This document shows, in pieces, positions 28,301 through 36,566 of a stretch of 52,560 bases of DNA. The stretch is from Pseudomonadota bacterium (GTDB taxonomy: Bacteria > Pseudomonadota > Alphaproteobacteria > Rhizobiales > Pleomorphomonadaceae): the NCBI GenBank assembly GCA_018262505.1, contig JAGSYV010000002.1, positions 1 through 52,560 on the forward strand, in the 5' to 3' direction. The translations under genes and the position numbers were made by a program. Under the pieces are notes generated by a model. That model searched no databases and was not told the origin of the DNA. It was given only the letters and a program-made list of their open reading frames with translations. Numbering within the stretch: position 1 is the stretch's first letter; each line of letters begins with the position of its first letter.

Positions 28301-30110
28301 GCTTCGGCTGTACGGCCGTCTCATGGCCCGAAAGTGCTTTCGCCAAAGCCGCGACGCTCGGATACCGGAACAAATCGACCGCTTCCGGCCTGAGGCCAGT
28401 GGCGCCTTGGATCGCTTCCAGCGCTGCCGGGACCATCAGAGAATGCGCACCCATTTCGAACAGGTTGGCGTTCACGTCCACGTCGGTACAGCGCAACAAG
28501 CCGGCCCACACGTCGGCGATCTGCCGTTCGAGCGCTGACGCGTCGACTTGGGACCTAGCCACGGCTGGGGCAATCAGCGGCTCGGGATCAGGCAAGGCGT
28601 GCTTGTCCACCTTGCCGGACGGCATCATCGGCAAGGACGCGGTCAACACGAAGCGGGCGGGTATGGCTGCGTCGACCAGGCGCAACGACAAGTACTTGCG
28701 CAGATCGCCTTCGGCAGATCGGTCGAGGCCCACGACATGGGCGACGAGAGCCGGGCCACCGGGCGCATCCGTCCAGACCTTGACCGCCGCGGCGGAAACC
28801 CCAGGAAAACTCTCGATTGCGGCTTCGACTTCACCCAGTTCAAGGCGGCGACCGCGAATCTTGACCTGATCGTCGCCGCGACCGACGAAGCTGATCTGTC
28901 CGTCGGCGCACAGACGGACGAAGTCACCAGTACGAAAGAGCAGCTCTCCCGGCCGGCCGAAGGGATCGGGGATGAAGCGCTCTGCCGATGCCTCCAGCAT
29001 TCCGACGTAGCCCGATGCCAGTCCAGCGCCGCCGATGAACAGCTCGCCCGGCTCGCCAGCCGGCACACGGGCGAGGTTTTCGTCGAGGATGCGCAGACGG
29101 CAGCCGGGCAATGGCCGCCCGATCGGAATATCGTCGCCGACCACCGGCAGTTCCACCCGGCCGCCAGTGGCATCCACCGTCGCTTCGGTTGGGCCGTACA
29201 TATTGAATACAGCGCATGAGCCCAACGTCTCGATAATCCGCCCCGGCAGATCGACCGGCATCCGTTCGCCGCCCAACACGACGCGGCGCAGCGGTGGCAT
29301 CGGGCCACCCGCCGAGTCGCGCAACAGCGGTCGCATCTGCGACGGCACGAGGTTGAGGTGCGTGACCCCGATCGCACTGGCCTCGCGCCAAAAGCGAACA
29401 GGATCGAGCAGCGAGACGCGTTCGGGCATCCACATGGTGCCGCCGGCTGTCAGTGGGAAGAACAGCTGCTGCAAGAACGGGTCGAAACTGGCGCTCGAAC
29501 CGGCGACAACCACTTCGCTTTCGTCGATACCGAACCACTCGGCCATCGACAGCAGCCGCGCCGACAGGGCCGAATGGGCGATGGCAACCGGTTTCGGTCG
29601 GCCGGTGGAACCGGAGGTATGGTAGATTACAGCGGTGCGGCCCGGATCGTGGTCGATGGACGGTGGTTTCGCCTCGCCCGGATCGATATCGGCGGAAAAC
29701 GGCAAGGGCTGGTCCGGCGACAGGATCAGACGACAACCAATGGACGCCGCCAGCTCTGCCCGGCGCGCAGCCGGCAGTGCCGTGTCGAAAGGCACAACAA
29801 TGCCGCCGGCCGCCAAAATCGCCAGGAAGCCGAGCGGCGTTCCAAGATCCGCATCCGCCGACAATCCAACCGGCGTTCCCGCGCTGACGCCCTCGGCAGC
29901 CAGGCGTCCGGCCCAGTGGGAAACCCGTCGCAACAGGTCGCGATAGCTAGTCTTGCGCGCGCCATTGCGATCAACGATCGCCGGGTGGTCAGGGCGTCTC
30001 AAGGCACTTTCTGTCACGACATCCAGCAGAGACCGCACAGCAAGATCGCCGAGAATGCTTGCGCCCTCCTCTGATATCGGATCTGCCGCCCTGCCCGCTG
30101 CGCCCACCAC
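25368..30110 (-). CDS. NRPS1: loading A-PCP then KS-AT-PCP
   Basis: This 1580-residue starter enzyme has no condensation domain. The A domain (31-507) has A3 HTSGSTGRPK, A5 MYGPTEA and A10 SGK; the code read by eye is DPQNVGMVDK, partly like threonine codes but not assignable. PCP Ser557 lies in MGAHS. The ketosynthase (611-1035) has Cys782, His918 and His956. The acyltransferase (1119-1430) has Ser1216 in GHSVGE and HAFH at 1313-1316, the malonyl-type motif. The last carrier has Ser1525 in LGGDS. With no KR, DH or ER, the first extension should leave a beta-keto group. The start is one of two adjacent GTG codons; the second (30107) is better spaced from AGGGGG. It is the first gene of the operon. 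The AT is the only one in the window, so it may also serve the AT-less module of NRPS2. Confidence 0.94.
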   Translation of the reverse strand: MVGAAGRAADPISEEGASILGDLAVRSLLDVVTESALRRPDHPAIVDRNGARKTSYRDLLRRVSHWAGRLAAEGVSAGTPVGLSADADLGTPLGFLAILAAGGIVVPFDTALPAARRAELAASIGCRLILSPDQPLPFSADIDPGEAKPPSIDHDPGRTAVIYHTSGSTGRPKPVAIAHSALSARLLSMAEWFGIDESEVVVAGSSASFDPFLQQLFFPLTAGGTMWMPERVSLLDPVRFWREASAIGVTHLNLVPSQMRPLLRDSAGGPMPPLRRVVLGGERMPVDLPGRIIETLGSCAVFNMYGPTEATVDATGGRVELPVVGDDIPIGRPLPGCRLRILDENLARVPAGEPGELFIGGAGLASGYVGMLEASAERFIPDPFGRPGELLFRTGDFVRLCADGQISFVGRGDDQVKIRGRRLELGEVEAAIESFPGVSAAAVKVWTDAPGGPALVAHVVGLDRSAEGDLRKYLSLRLVDAAIPARFVLTASLPMMPSGKVDKHALPDPEPLIAPAVARSQVDASALERQIADVWAGLLRCTDVDVNANLFEMGAHSLMVPAALEAIQGATGLRPEAVDLFRYPSVAALAKALSGHETAVQPKRGRPAAHGPIAIIGAAARIPGADGLDAIEALVFSGAVAVRRFDRETLVAKGAPAELIDHPDFVPVHGAIEGTDRFDPLPFGLSAGEAAEIDPQQRLLLELSSLALDDAACDVTEDGPVGVFVGSGFNSYLVDNLRGRLGFAGGFERYSVVVASGNDFAATRIAYKQGLTGPAMTVASACSTALSAVAAAVDSLRAGRCRVALAGAASLGMFSPFGHIASDGGIASPTGACRPFDAAADGLTAGAGAGLFVLKRLEDAEADGDRILGVILGLGITNDGGHKAAFAAPTVDGQAAAIAQALDDAGVGPAEIGFVEAHGTATAIGDVIEVAALNSVFTGLEPNSVILGSVKGAVGHLDAAAGVAGLSTALVAVRRGEIPPTVGFAAANPRIAFADGPFRVSGSVEPWPGPAGRRRLAGVSAFGMGGTNVHLILAAPDDELPVASDGEPALMTVSAATTSAADVLAGQVTTTAQFALADIAAALARRRQLPHRRMVVARDGAELARSAWIGDEARGGTPMVALSYPGQGAQRPGMARALYAAFPVYRAVVDAAHDILAGSGAADLRRHLLAASDDQAAAEALTHTELTQPALFIVGCATTALLRSFGVRPGALIGHSVGEYVAAHVAGVVGFEDALRLVVARGRLMASAAPGAMLALSLSEQEAAPMIARAGADLAAINGPRQCVAAGTDAVIAGLEQEAERLGRPARRLAVSHAFHSALMEPILEEFGREVAKVTLHPSLLPVVSNVTGAVLTADQACDPGYWVRHLRHTVRLVDGLKALKGLSGKTVLVEAGPGNTLTRSARACGFGEAAAIATDPDPAGDGHVAILQALGRLWTQGVDIDRRAAAGHSIRRTAAPAYPFERVHLWISPDGQDDGVAPNGPRSSVIAIAEGGSVLDDVLAEWRDVLGATGVGPDDDFFELGGDSLLAVRLVARLRRRLGQEIAIADLFAARTPAGLMRSLHPKTNPSGGSATDREEGWL

Positions 30111-30367
30111 CGCCCCCTAGGAAGTATTACATATCGGTCTATTTCTCGATCAACTTTTGGCCCCGCCCAAGAAATTCGGAATTTACATCAGAATATCCTG
30201 AAAACACCTGATGCAGGCTTATCTTTTACCAGAATCATCAAGAGGACTCAACTCCAGGGTGGCAACCCCGCCCCTGATTCCCGCGTGTTTCTACCGTCGT
30301 GCACAACCATCCAACGAAGAGTTGGATAAACAATCCAGCGAACGGCCTCGTTCTGTCGGTCGAGCGT
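30111..30367 (-). promoter_or_regulatory. Leader region of the NRPS operon
   Basis: No gene lies in these 257 bases, which are AT-richer than the flanking genes and must hold the operon promoter unless transcription runs in from the SPFH gene. On the minus strand TTGATC (30153-30148) and TAATAC (30129-30124) are 18 bases apart, like a sigma-70 promoter, but they would put the transcript start within about 10 bases of the GTG. That makes the assignment doubtful. I see no clear operator palindrome. Confidence 0.3.
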
Positions 30368-31705
30368 TCATTGACCTTGCGACGAATTCGCCCATGCACC
30401 GGAAAGCCCGTCCTTGATTTTGTCCACCAGGCTCGGCTCCACCGTTGCCGGATTGGCTTCCTCATCGACTTTGGCGGGAACGGCGTCTGTGCTCACCGCT
30501 GTATTGGCTTCGCCTTGCGGCAAATTCGAATCAGCATCGGAAACCGGCGGTATCCCATCGTGCGGCGGTTCATCGGATAATGGCGGCATCTCCGGCGTGT
30601 CCGATGTTGCCGAAGGCGCGGGCGCGGTCAGCGGAACCTTCGCGTTGACCGCAGGTATGTCGTCCAGGCGCGCATTGTGCGGAGCGGAAATGAGGGCCGA
30701 GTTGTCCAGGCTGGCCGGACCCGGACTTGCGCCAACGACTGCCGAAGACTTGGCGGAGCCATCGTCGCCAGTGTTGAGGATGAGTGGCAAGCCGTCCTTG
30801 CCGCCGATCACAATGACCTTGCTGTTCTGCGAGGTGGCAAGGCTGATGGTGGCCTCAATGCCACGCAGGCGCAGGTACTCTGGTGTGATGGTGCGGGCGA
30901 CGGTGTCCTGGAAGTCGCGGATACCCTCGGCCTCGATCTTCTTGCGGTCCCGTTCTTTCTTTTCGCGCTCGATGCGGAAGTCGTATTCGAGCGTTGCCTG
31001 GTATTGTTCGGCCTTGCGCTCGATCGCGGCCTTGATTCTCGGCGGAAGGTTGACGCTCCTAATCAGAACGTCCTCGACGTCCACGAGCTGACCGCGCATG
31101 CTCTGATTGCTGAGCGAGGCGCCAAGCTGAGTCACCATTCGATCGAGAATCTGGGCCTGAATAAAGGCGCGGGTTTCCGAATATAGCTGCTCGGGCGTGT
31201 AGCGGGAGATCAGTTCGCGGGCATGAGACCCGATCTCGGGATAGACCAGCACCTCGTCGTACTCAGGGCCAACCATCTGGTGCAACAGACCAACGGTATC
31301 ACGGTTGATGCGATAGCGGATGGCGATCTCAACCTGCATGCTGAGACCGTTGGACGAGATTGTGTCGTAGATGCGGGCCCGGTTCTGCAGACGGGCATCG
31401 TAGATGAACACCTCGTCCCAGGGGAAAATGACGTGCATGCCTTCGTCGAGGTGCGACGACGTCACGGTGCCACCGAAGAAGCGCAACCAGAGGACGCCGA
31501 CGTGACCGGCGGGAATGTTGATGAAAATCTGCGGCGCGAGCACCATCACGAACAGCATCAAGCCGAGGAAGAGGGCGTAGACGCTGACCGAATGGCGGTA
31601 CAGGAACCTGAGGAACCCGCCAACGCCCTGCTTCACACGCGACACCTTGCCACGTTGGGAAGAACCCGACGCCGGCTCCCCCTGTGTCAAGGTCATGTCA
31701 ATCAT
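30368..31705 (-). CDS. SPFH/band-7 (prohibitin-like) membrane protein
   Basis: The product of about 445 residues has one N-terminal transmembrane helix (around LFLGLMLFVMVLAPQIF). A band-7 domain follows, with IPAGHVGVLW, DEGMHVIFPWDEVFIYDARLQ and the region where the arms bind (LVDVEDVLIRSVNLPP). A charged coiled-coil stretch (ERKAEQYQATLEYDFRIEREKKERDRKK) leads to a long Pro/Ser/Ala-rich tail of about 110 residues ending in a short amphipathic segment. SPFH proteins form membrane-bound rings or scaffolds; HflC and prohibitin are the named relatives. The start is taken at ATG 31705. It follows the small membrane gene at 31760-31936 by 54 bases, so the two are likely a pair. The extended tail is unlike HflC or HflK. 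Function here is unknown. Confidence 0.8.
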   Translation of the reverse strand: MIDMTLTQGEPASGSSQRGKVSRVKQGVGGFLRFLYRHSVSVYALFLGLMLFVMVLAPQIFINIPAGHVGVLWLRFFGGTVTSSHLDEGMHVIFPWDEVFIYDARLQNRARIYDTISSNGLSMQVEIAIRYRINRDTVGLLHQMVGPEYDEVLVYPEIGSHARELISRYTPEQLYSETRAFIQAQILDRMVTQLGASLSNQSMRGQLVDVEDVLIRSVNLPPRIKAAIERKAEQYQATLEYDFRIEREKKERDRKKIEAEGIRDFQDTVARTITPEYLRLRGIEATISLATSQNSKVIVIGGKDGLPLILNTGDDGSAKSSAVVGASPGPASLDNSALISAPHNARLDDIPAVNAKVPLTAPAPSATSDTPEMPPLSDEPPHDGIPPVSDADSNLPQGEANTAVSTDAVPAKVDEEANPATVEPSLVDKIKDGLSGAWANSSQGQ

Positions 31706-31759
31706 CGCATTTCGCCTGTCTATCTGCTGAAACCATAAACTCTGCACGCTTTCGCTGAC

Positions 31760-31936
31760 TCATACGTTTTTTTGCCGATGGCTCTGTCGGCTAATGGCAA
31801 GAATCAGGAAATCGACAAACGGAGTGATGACGATCGAAAGGAAGAAGTGCCCGACGAATCCGAAAACCGTGTTACGCCCCATGAATCCCGTGATCGCGCA
31901 GGCGATTAAATATAGGAAAACTACTACCAACATCAT
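31760..31936 (-). CDS. Small membrane protein, GRxTxFGFxGHF family, copy 2
   Basis: The 58-residue product starts with two methionines and has two hydrophobic segments (about 2-19 and 29-50) around MGRNTVFGFVGHFFL, then TPFVDFLIL and a basic tail. It is the paralogue of the gene at 614-805. GAGGA lies 7 bases before the first ATG (31936), which fixes the start. It precedes the SPFH gene on the same strand and is divergent from the sensor/MFS operon at 32099. Repetition of so small a gene beside two different large-gene contexts in the block argues that it is functional. Its biochemical role is unknown. Confidence 0.7.
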   Translation of the reverse strand: MMLVVVFLYLIACAITGFMGRNTVFGFVGHFFLSIVITPFVDFLILAISRQSHRQKNV

Positions 31937-32098
31937 GGAAAAATCCTCGACGTCGACGAGAAATGAAGCAGGGGCGTTTGCTGACTATCCGTCTTCAGCT
32001 ACGATACGAACGTGGCCCTGCAACGTCAATTCGATTTCTATTGACGGCCACGAGGTAAGCACGCGACGATAACTCCACAGCAGCACAAGAGTATCGGC

Positions 32099-32869
32099 AT
32101 GGGGCGGCGTCAAACCTACGGTCTCGCCGGCAGAATCGGGACGGCGATGGTTGTGGTGTCGCTGACCACGATCGCGCTAGCTTGCGTGCTGAGCTATTTC
32201 CGCTTTGAGGAAACATTCACGTCCCTGGCGGTACAGCGCCTGCAACTGACCGCTCAGGAGGTTGCGCGTGTCTTGCAGGCGGGGCTGGACCTCGGACTGC
32301 CCGTCGAATCCCAGGAAACCATTCCAGATGTGTTACGCCAGCAACTTGCCGACCACGGAGACGTCGCGTCGATTACCATCGGCAGTTGTGAGGGCCAGGT
32401 CCTGTTTCATGAAGGCCTTCGGGCGGGGGATGGCCGGGACGTGATCGGCCGAGTGTTTAAGCCGTCATGGTCATCGCGCGACGCCGACCGGCTTTCCGTC
32501 GGCTTGCGTGTTTCCGATGCCCTCGGCGGTTGCGCAGCCGGCGTGGTGATCTCTCGAACCGCCGAGCCGCTGCGACTGGCGATGGCGTCGGTCGCCAGAC
32601 GCTATGCCGTTTTCGGCGCCGCTGCCGGCGCTGCCACCTTGCTGGCAATAATCGCCGCCGCCCTGTTGTTCAGCCAGACACGCCCGACGATCACGCGGAT
32701 CGACGATGATCTCGACGACCTGCTGGACGGCGAGGAAGCACGCGAAGGGGCCGACTTTCCGGCCGTCGCGGCCGGACAGCAGTGGGAGGCGGAGCTCGCC
32801 GAGGCCTATGTGGCAGCCCGCCCAACGCTCGTCCGCATTGCCCGGCAGCATCAGCAGGTGTCCTCATGA
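32099..32869 (+). CDS. Two-TM sensor-like membrane protein
   Basis: The 256-residue product has a transmembrane helix at about 15-34, an extracytoplasmic domain at about 36-165, a second helix at about 172-192 and a short acidic cytoplasmic tail. This is the topology of a small ligand-sensing (single-Cache-like) input module, but no kinase, cyclase or methyl-accepting domain follows. The periplasmic part includes DHGDVASITIGSCEGQVLFHEG, which resembles sensor folds; this is judged by eye. Its stop overlaps the next start (ATGATG at 32866), so it is translationally coupled to the MFS fusion, whose N-terminus has the same layout. The two probably sense or act together. Confidence 0.65.
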   Translation: MGRRQTYGLAGRIGTAMVVVSLTTIALACVLSYFRFEETFTSLAVQRLQLTAQEVARVLQAGLDLGLPVESQETIPDVLRQQLADHGDVASITIGSCEGQVLFHEGLRAGDGRDVIGRVFKPSWSSRDADRLSVGLRVSDALGGCAAGVVISRTAEPLRLAMASVARRYAVFGAAAGAATLLAIIAAALLFSQTRPTITRIDDDLDDLLDGEEAREGADFPAVAAGQQWEAELAEAYVAARPTLVRIARQHQQVSS

Positions 32870-34818
32870 TGTACAAGCGTCTGAGGGACCCGATGGTCCA
32901 AGGGCTCGCCTTGGCCGCCTTCGTACTCCTGCTGGCTCTGGGCGCCGTCTCCTGGCTGACCATGACCAGTGGCAATCGGGTGCTGTTTCCCGAACTGGCG
33001 CGGACGGCGTTGGCGGAAGCGGTGCAGGCACAGCGGAAGATTGACGCGGCTGTCGCGCTCGGCATTCCCGTCGATCAGTTGGTTGGCGTCGAAAAGCTGT
33101 ATGAAGCCATGAAGGCAAGCGATTCTGACATCGCCTTTCTGGCGGTAGCAGTTGGACCGCGGACATTGTTCCTTGAAGGCGCCCGTCCGGGTGCGATCGA
33201 GCGTTTGCTCCAGGCTCCGACCGAGCCGTCACCTGAAGGGCTGGCACCGCAGCAATCAATGCGCGAGGGCTTCCTTCTGACGTCACTGCCGCTTCGCTCC
33301 GGCATGTTCTATCTTGGGCATGACAGCCAATCCCTGACCAAGCCACTGTTCGACAACTTGATCGACGTCGGCGTGATTGCGCTGGTTTTGGGCATGCTGG
33401 CCTTCGAGGTCATGTTGTTGGTCGTCGTGTTCAACGTCATCCAGCCGGCTCAGACCGTCGCCGCCGCCCTTCGCAGCGTCGCTGACGGCCGCGCCGGAGA
33501 CGCCAATGCTGTCGAGGTAAGCGGGGCGATCGGTGCGCTGCAGTCGCGGATCGCCCGTCTTCTTGGTCTTGCCCGACCGACTGAGAAGGGGCACGCCAAC
33601 GCGCCGCTGGTCTCGGTCCGTCTGCTCGCCTTCCTTTTCGTATTCGCCGAGGAGCTGGGGCGCTCTTTTTTACCGGTCTACGCTGGCGAATTCGCGGTTG
33701 CCACGCCGGGCCTTGACCCTACCTTTGCGACCGGCGTTGTCGTTGGACTGCACATGAGCGTCGTCGCCATCGCGATGCCGTTCGCAACCATATTCTATAC
33801 CCGTCTCGGACGGGCGCGACTTTATGCCGTTGGCGCGCTGATCGCATCGGCAGGTCTGATCGGAACGGGTCTGGCGGGAAACTACTGGTGGCTTCTCGCC
33901 TTCAGGGCTCTCTCAGGCGTTGGCTACGCCACCACCTACGTCGCTTGCCAGGGATTCGTCATCGAGAGCACGCAGTCGACCAACCGAGCCAGCGGCACTG
34001 CCATGATGGTCGGCGGCATCACGCTCGCCGACATTTGTGGACCGGCATTCGGCGGCGTACTGGCGGAACGGTTCGGTCAAGGGCAGACCTATGTGTTCGC
34101 AGCGGTGGTTGCTGGCCTCGCCGCCATGATCGTTACCCGCCTGATGGCCGGCGCTCACCGACCGATCGGAGAAACGCCGCGCGGTATCAAACTGCGCGAT
34201 TTCGCTATTGCTTTTACAAACCGTAAGTTGGTGTTGCAGCTGGTGTTCGCGGCGATCCCGGCCAAGCTGCTGCTGACCGGTTTTCTCTATTATTTGCTGC
34301 CGGTGACGCTGATCGGCATCGGCTGGCGGGAAGCGGATGTCGGCCGTATCGTGATGATCTATGGCGTCGTCATGCTGGTGGGTGGCCCATTGTTCGGCCA
34401 TCTGACCGACCGCTGGCAAAACCATGCTGCCGTGGTGGCGATGGGTGCCCTGCTGGCAGCCGGACCGCTTCTGGCCATACCACTGCTGCCGGAGGAAATG
34501 ATGCTGGCCGCGTCAATCGTCGCCGTATTGGCCCTCGGCTGTGGGCAGTCGATGTCGATTTCCGCTCAAGCATCAATGGTAATGGGTATGGCGTCCGAAA
34601 GCGACGTCCGTCAGGGGCATGCTCCGGAACTGACCGTCTTGCGGTTTGTCGAACGCTTCGGCGGCGGCTTTGGGCCGATGGTTGCCGCGCCACTGGCGGC
34701 GCGGTTCGATACGGTCACGGCGATAGCCGTTCTGGGTGCCTACGCAGTGGCGAGCGCCCTTGTCTACGCCGTACTGACGATCCGCGGGCGGGCCAAAACC
34801 TTGGAGGTCGCGCGATGA
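32866..34818 (+). CDS. Sensor-HAMP-like-MFS transporter fusion
   Basis: The product has about 650 residues. Residues 12-34 are a transmembrane helix, 35-165 an extracytoplasmic domain and 168-192 a second helix. A HAMP-like linker follows (VIQPAQTVAAALRSVADGRAGDANAVEVSGAI is the region, about 191-222). From about 250 a 12-helix major facilitator domain runs to the end, with RLGRARLY after the second helix and many Gly-rich helices. MFS transporters normally lack such an input module, so ligand sensing may be built into the carrier. The start is one of two ATG codons at 32866/32869, overlapping the stop of the upstream gene, and its own stop overlaps the next gene by 4 bases. The substrate is unknown. 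Confidence 0.8.
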   Translation: MMYKRLRDPMVQGLALAAFVLLLALGAVSWLTMTSGNRVLFPELARTALAEAVQAQRKIDAAVALGIPVDQLVGVEKLYEAMKASDSDIAFLAVAVGPRTLFLEGARPGAIERLLQAPTEPSPEGLAPQQSMREGFLLTSLPLRSGMFYLGHDSQSLTKPLFDNLIDVGVIALVLGMLAFEVMLLVVVFNVIQPAQTVAAALRSVADGRAGDANAVEVSGAIGALQSRIARLLGLARPTEKGHANAPLVSVRLLAFLFVFAEELGRSFLPVYAGEFAVATPGLDPTFATGVVVGLHMSVVAIAMPFATIFYTRLGRARLYAVGALIASAGLIGTGLAGNYWWLLAFRALSGVGYATTYVACQGFVIESTQSTNRASGTAMMVGGITLADICGPAFGGVLAERFGQGQTYVFAAVVAGLAAMIVTRLMAGAHRPIGETPRGIKLRDFAIAFTNRKLVLQLVFAAIPAKLLLTGFLYYLLPVTLIGIGWREADVGRIVMIYGVVMLVGGPLFGHLTDRWQNHAAVVAMGALLAAGPLLAIPLLPEEMMLAASIVAVLALGCGQSMSISAQASMVMGMASESDVRQGHAPELTVLRFVERFGGGFGPMVAAPLAARFDTVTAIAVLGAYAVASALVYAVLTIRGRAKTLEVAR

Positions 34819-35825
34819 ACCGACGCGACGTCCTGGCTGGCTTATGCGGCGGTTCCGTTCTTCTCAGGGGCATGCCGGTCTTCGCCGGACAGGTCGCCCG
34901 CCCCTATCGCATCCTGATGGTGCTCTGGCGTGGAGAGACGCCGGTCGAGACCGGCTTCCGTCAGGAACTCACATCTCTTGGCGTTGCCGTTGACATCGAG
35001 GTGCGCGATCTCGCCCGCGATCTCGCCAAGTTGCCCGCCGTTGTCGATGACGTGCGTCGAACCCGGCCGGATCTCATCTACACCTGGGGAACCGGCATCA
35101 CGCTGGGGCTGGCGGGCCGCTGGGATGCGGTCGATCCATCCCGCCATGTCCTTGATGTGCCAATCGTCTTCACGATGGTCTCGTCACCGATCGCCACCGC
35201 CATCCAATCGCCGCCGGACCAGCCGGCGCGACCGAATCTGACCGGTGTATCGCATATCGCGCCACTGGCCACCCAGATCAATGCCATCCGCGCCTATCTG
35301 CCCATGGCGCGGCTCGGCGTCGTCTACAATCCGCTCGAGGCCAACTCGCTCGCCAATCTCGATGAGCTCCGAGTCCTGTCCGCCAGCGCCGGATTCCGTG
35401 TTCTCCAGGCCCCGGTGCCGCTTGGCGCCGATGGCACCCCTAACGCGGCGGCGATCCCGGGCCTGGTCGCCGACCTCGCCCGGGACGGGGCCGATATCCT
35501 CTACATCGGACCGGACAACTTCGTCGGCGCCAACCGCGACCTTCTCACGCAAGCCGGGATCGATGCGAAAGTCCCGAGCTTCACGGCTACCGAGTTGGAA
35601 ATACGCGAAAGCCAAGCGATGATCGGCCTGGTCAGCCGATATGAGGCCGTTGGCCAGTTGGCAGCCCACAAAGCCAAACAAATCCTGGTCGATGGCACGC
35701 CGCCGTCGGCGATACCGATCGAAACGCTGAAGCGCTTCACCTACATCATCCGACTTCCCGTAGCGCTGCGCCTCGGCAAGTATCCCTCGTTACAGCTTCT
35801 CGACTATGCGGAAGTGATCCGATGA
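34815..35825 (+). CDS. ABC-type substrate-binding protein, orphan
   Basis: The 336-residue product has an N-terminal export signal: MNRRDVLAGLCGGSVLLRG resembles a Tat or Sec leader, with a likely cleavage after FAGQ. The mature part matches the ABC_sub_bind (TrpX-like) family: YRILMVLWRGETPVETGFRQ near the start, PIVFTMVSSP, LTGVSH, LGVVYNP, ADILYIGPDNF and a final VALRLGKYPSLQLLDYA. Family members usually pair with ABC permease and ATPase genes; none is present here. Instead it lies between the MFS fusion and a GNAT gene, with 4-base overlaps at both ends. It may deliver a ligand to the sensor domains or the MFS carrier. This is an inference from context. Confidence 0.85.
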   Translation: MNRRDVLAGLCGGSVLLRGMPVFAGQVARPYRILMVLWRGETPVETGFRQELTSLGVAVDIEVRDLARDLAKLPAVVDDVRRTRPDLIYTWGTGITLGLAGRWDAVDPSRHVLDVPIVFTMVSSPIATAIQSPPDQPARPNLTGVSHIAPLATQINAIRAYLPMARLGVVYNPLEANSLANLDELRVLSASAGFRVLQAPVPLGADGTPNAAAIPGLVADLARDGADILYIGPDNFVGANRDLLTQAGIDAKVPSFTATELEIRESQAMIGLVSRYEAVGQLAAHKAKQILVDGTPPSAIPIETLKRFTYIIRLPVALRLGKYPSLQLLDYAEVIR

Positions 35826-36559
35826 CATCCCCCGTTCTCGCCGGCACGCTGGTCCGTCGTGATGGCGTGGCTTGCGCGCCCATTCGCTATGAGGGGCGGT
35901 GGCTGCCCGCCGGCGACGTCGGTGCCGTGATCTACTTGCACCACGCCGTTCGCGACATGGTGGCGCCTGAGCTTCTCTGCCGCGAGACCGATGCGTTCTT
36001 CGTCGAGCACTGTGGCAGCTGTGGCAGAATACTCGGTCTTTTCGTCGAAGAGCGTTTGATCGCCTACGGCGTTCTCGGTCTGCCGGAACCTCATCAGGAG
36101 AGTTTCGCCGATGGGTTCGACCTGTCCGCAATCGAGCGGGCGGGAGTGGCGACCATCGACGGGGCCAGCGTGGCGCCGGAATGGCGTGGCAACGGCCTGC
36201 AACGGGTTCTGATTGCCGCTCGGCTTGCCGGCGCTCGCGCGGCGGGGCGCAAAATCGCCGTATCGACGGTGGCGCCGGGCAATGTGCCAAGCCTGCGCAA
36301 CCTTCTGTGTTCGGACATGACGGTGCGGGCGCTGCGGCACGCATTCGGCGGCCTCCGCTTTCTGGTTCGGTGCGATCTTGACCTGTCGTCGCAGCAACCG
36401 CCCGAGGCGGGTCGTTGGATCGCCCTCGACGATGTTGACGGTGCCTTGTCGGCGCTTGGCGCCGGCGCGATTGGTTGGACGTTGTCGGATACGGCAGATG
36501 GCGCCCGAATCTGGTACGCTAAACCTGACGGGCATTTGGCAGCCGAATCAGTCGGCTGA
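35822..36559 (+). CDS. GNAT-family acetyltransferase
   Basis: The 245-residue product has the GNAT core around 100-170: IDGASVAPEWRGNGLQRVL contains the acetyl-CoA-binding R/Q-x-x-G-x-G/A-like loop (EWRGNGLQ), followed by AARLAGARAAGRKIAVSTVAPGNVPSLRNL. The N-terminal part has an HCGSCG motif, which could bind a metal or simply be structural. The C-terminal 60 residues match nothing I know. GNAT enzymes acetylate amines on small molecules, proteins or peptides. Its place in the six-gene coupled operon suggests modification of a substrate handled by the operon, possibly self-resistance to the peptide product, but this is not shown by the sequence. Confidence 0.75.
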   Translation: MTSPVLAGTLVRRDGVACAPIRYEGRWLPAGDVGAVIYLHHAVRDMVAPELLCRETDAFFVEHCGSCGRILGLFVEERLIAYGVLGLPEPHQESFADGFDLSAIERAGVATIDGASVAPEWRGNGLQRVLIAARLAGARAAGRKIAVSTVAPGNVPSLRNLLCSDMTVRALRHAFGGLRFLVRCDLDLSSQQPPEAGRWIALDDVDGALSALGAGAIGWTLSDTADGARIWYAKPDGHLAAESVG

Positions 36560-36566
36560 CCGTCGA

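Noticed and set aside
30124..30153. TTGATC-18-TAATAC as the NRPS operon promoter
   Set aside because: It would leave almost no leader before the start codon. It is kept only as a weak note in the leader feature.
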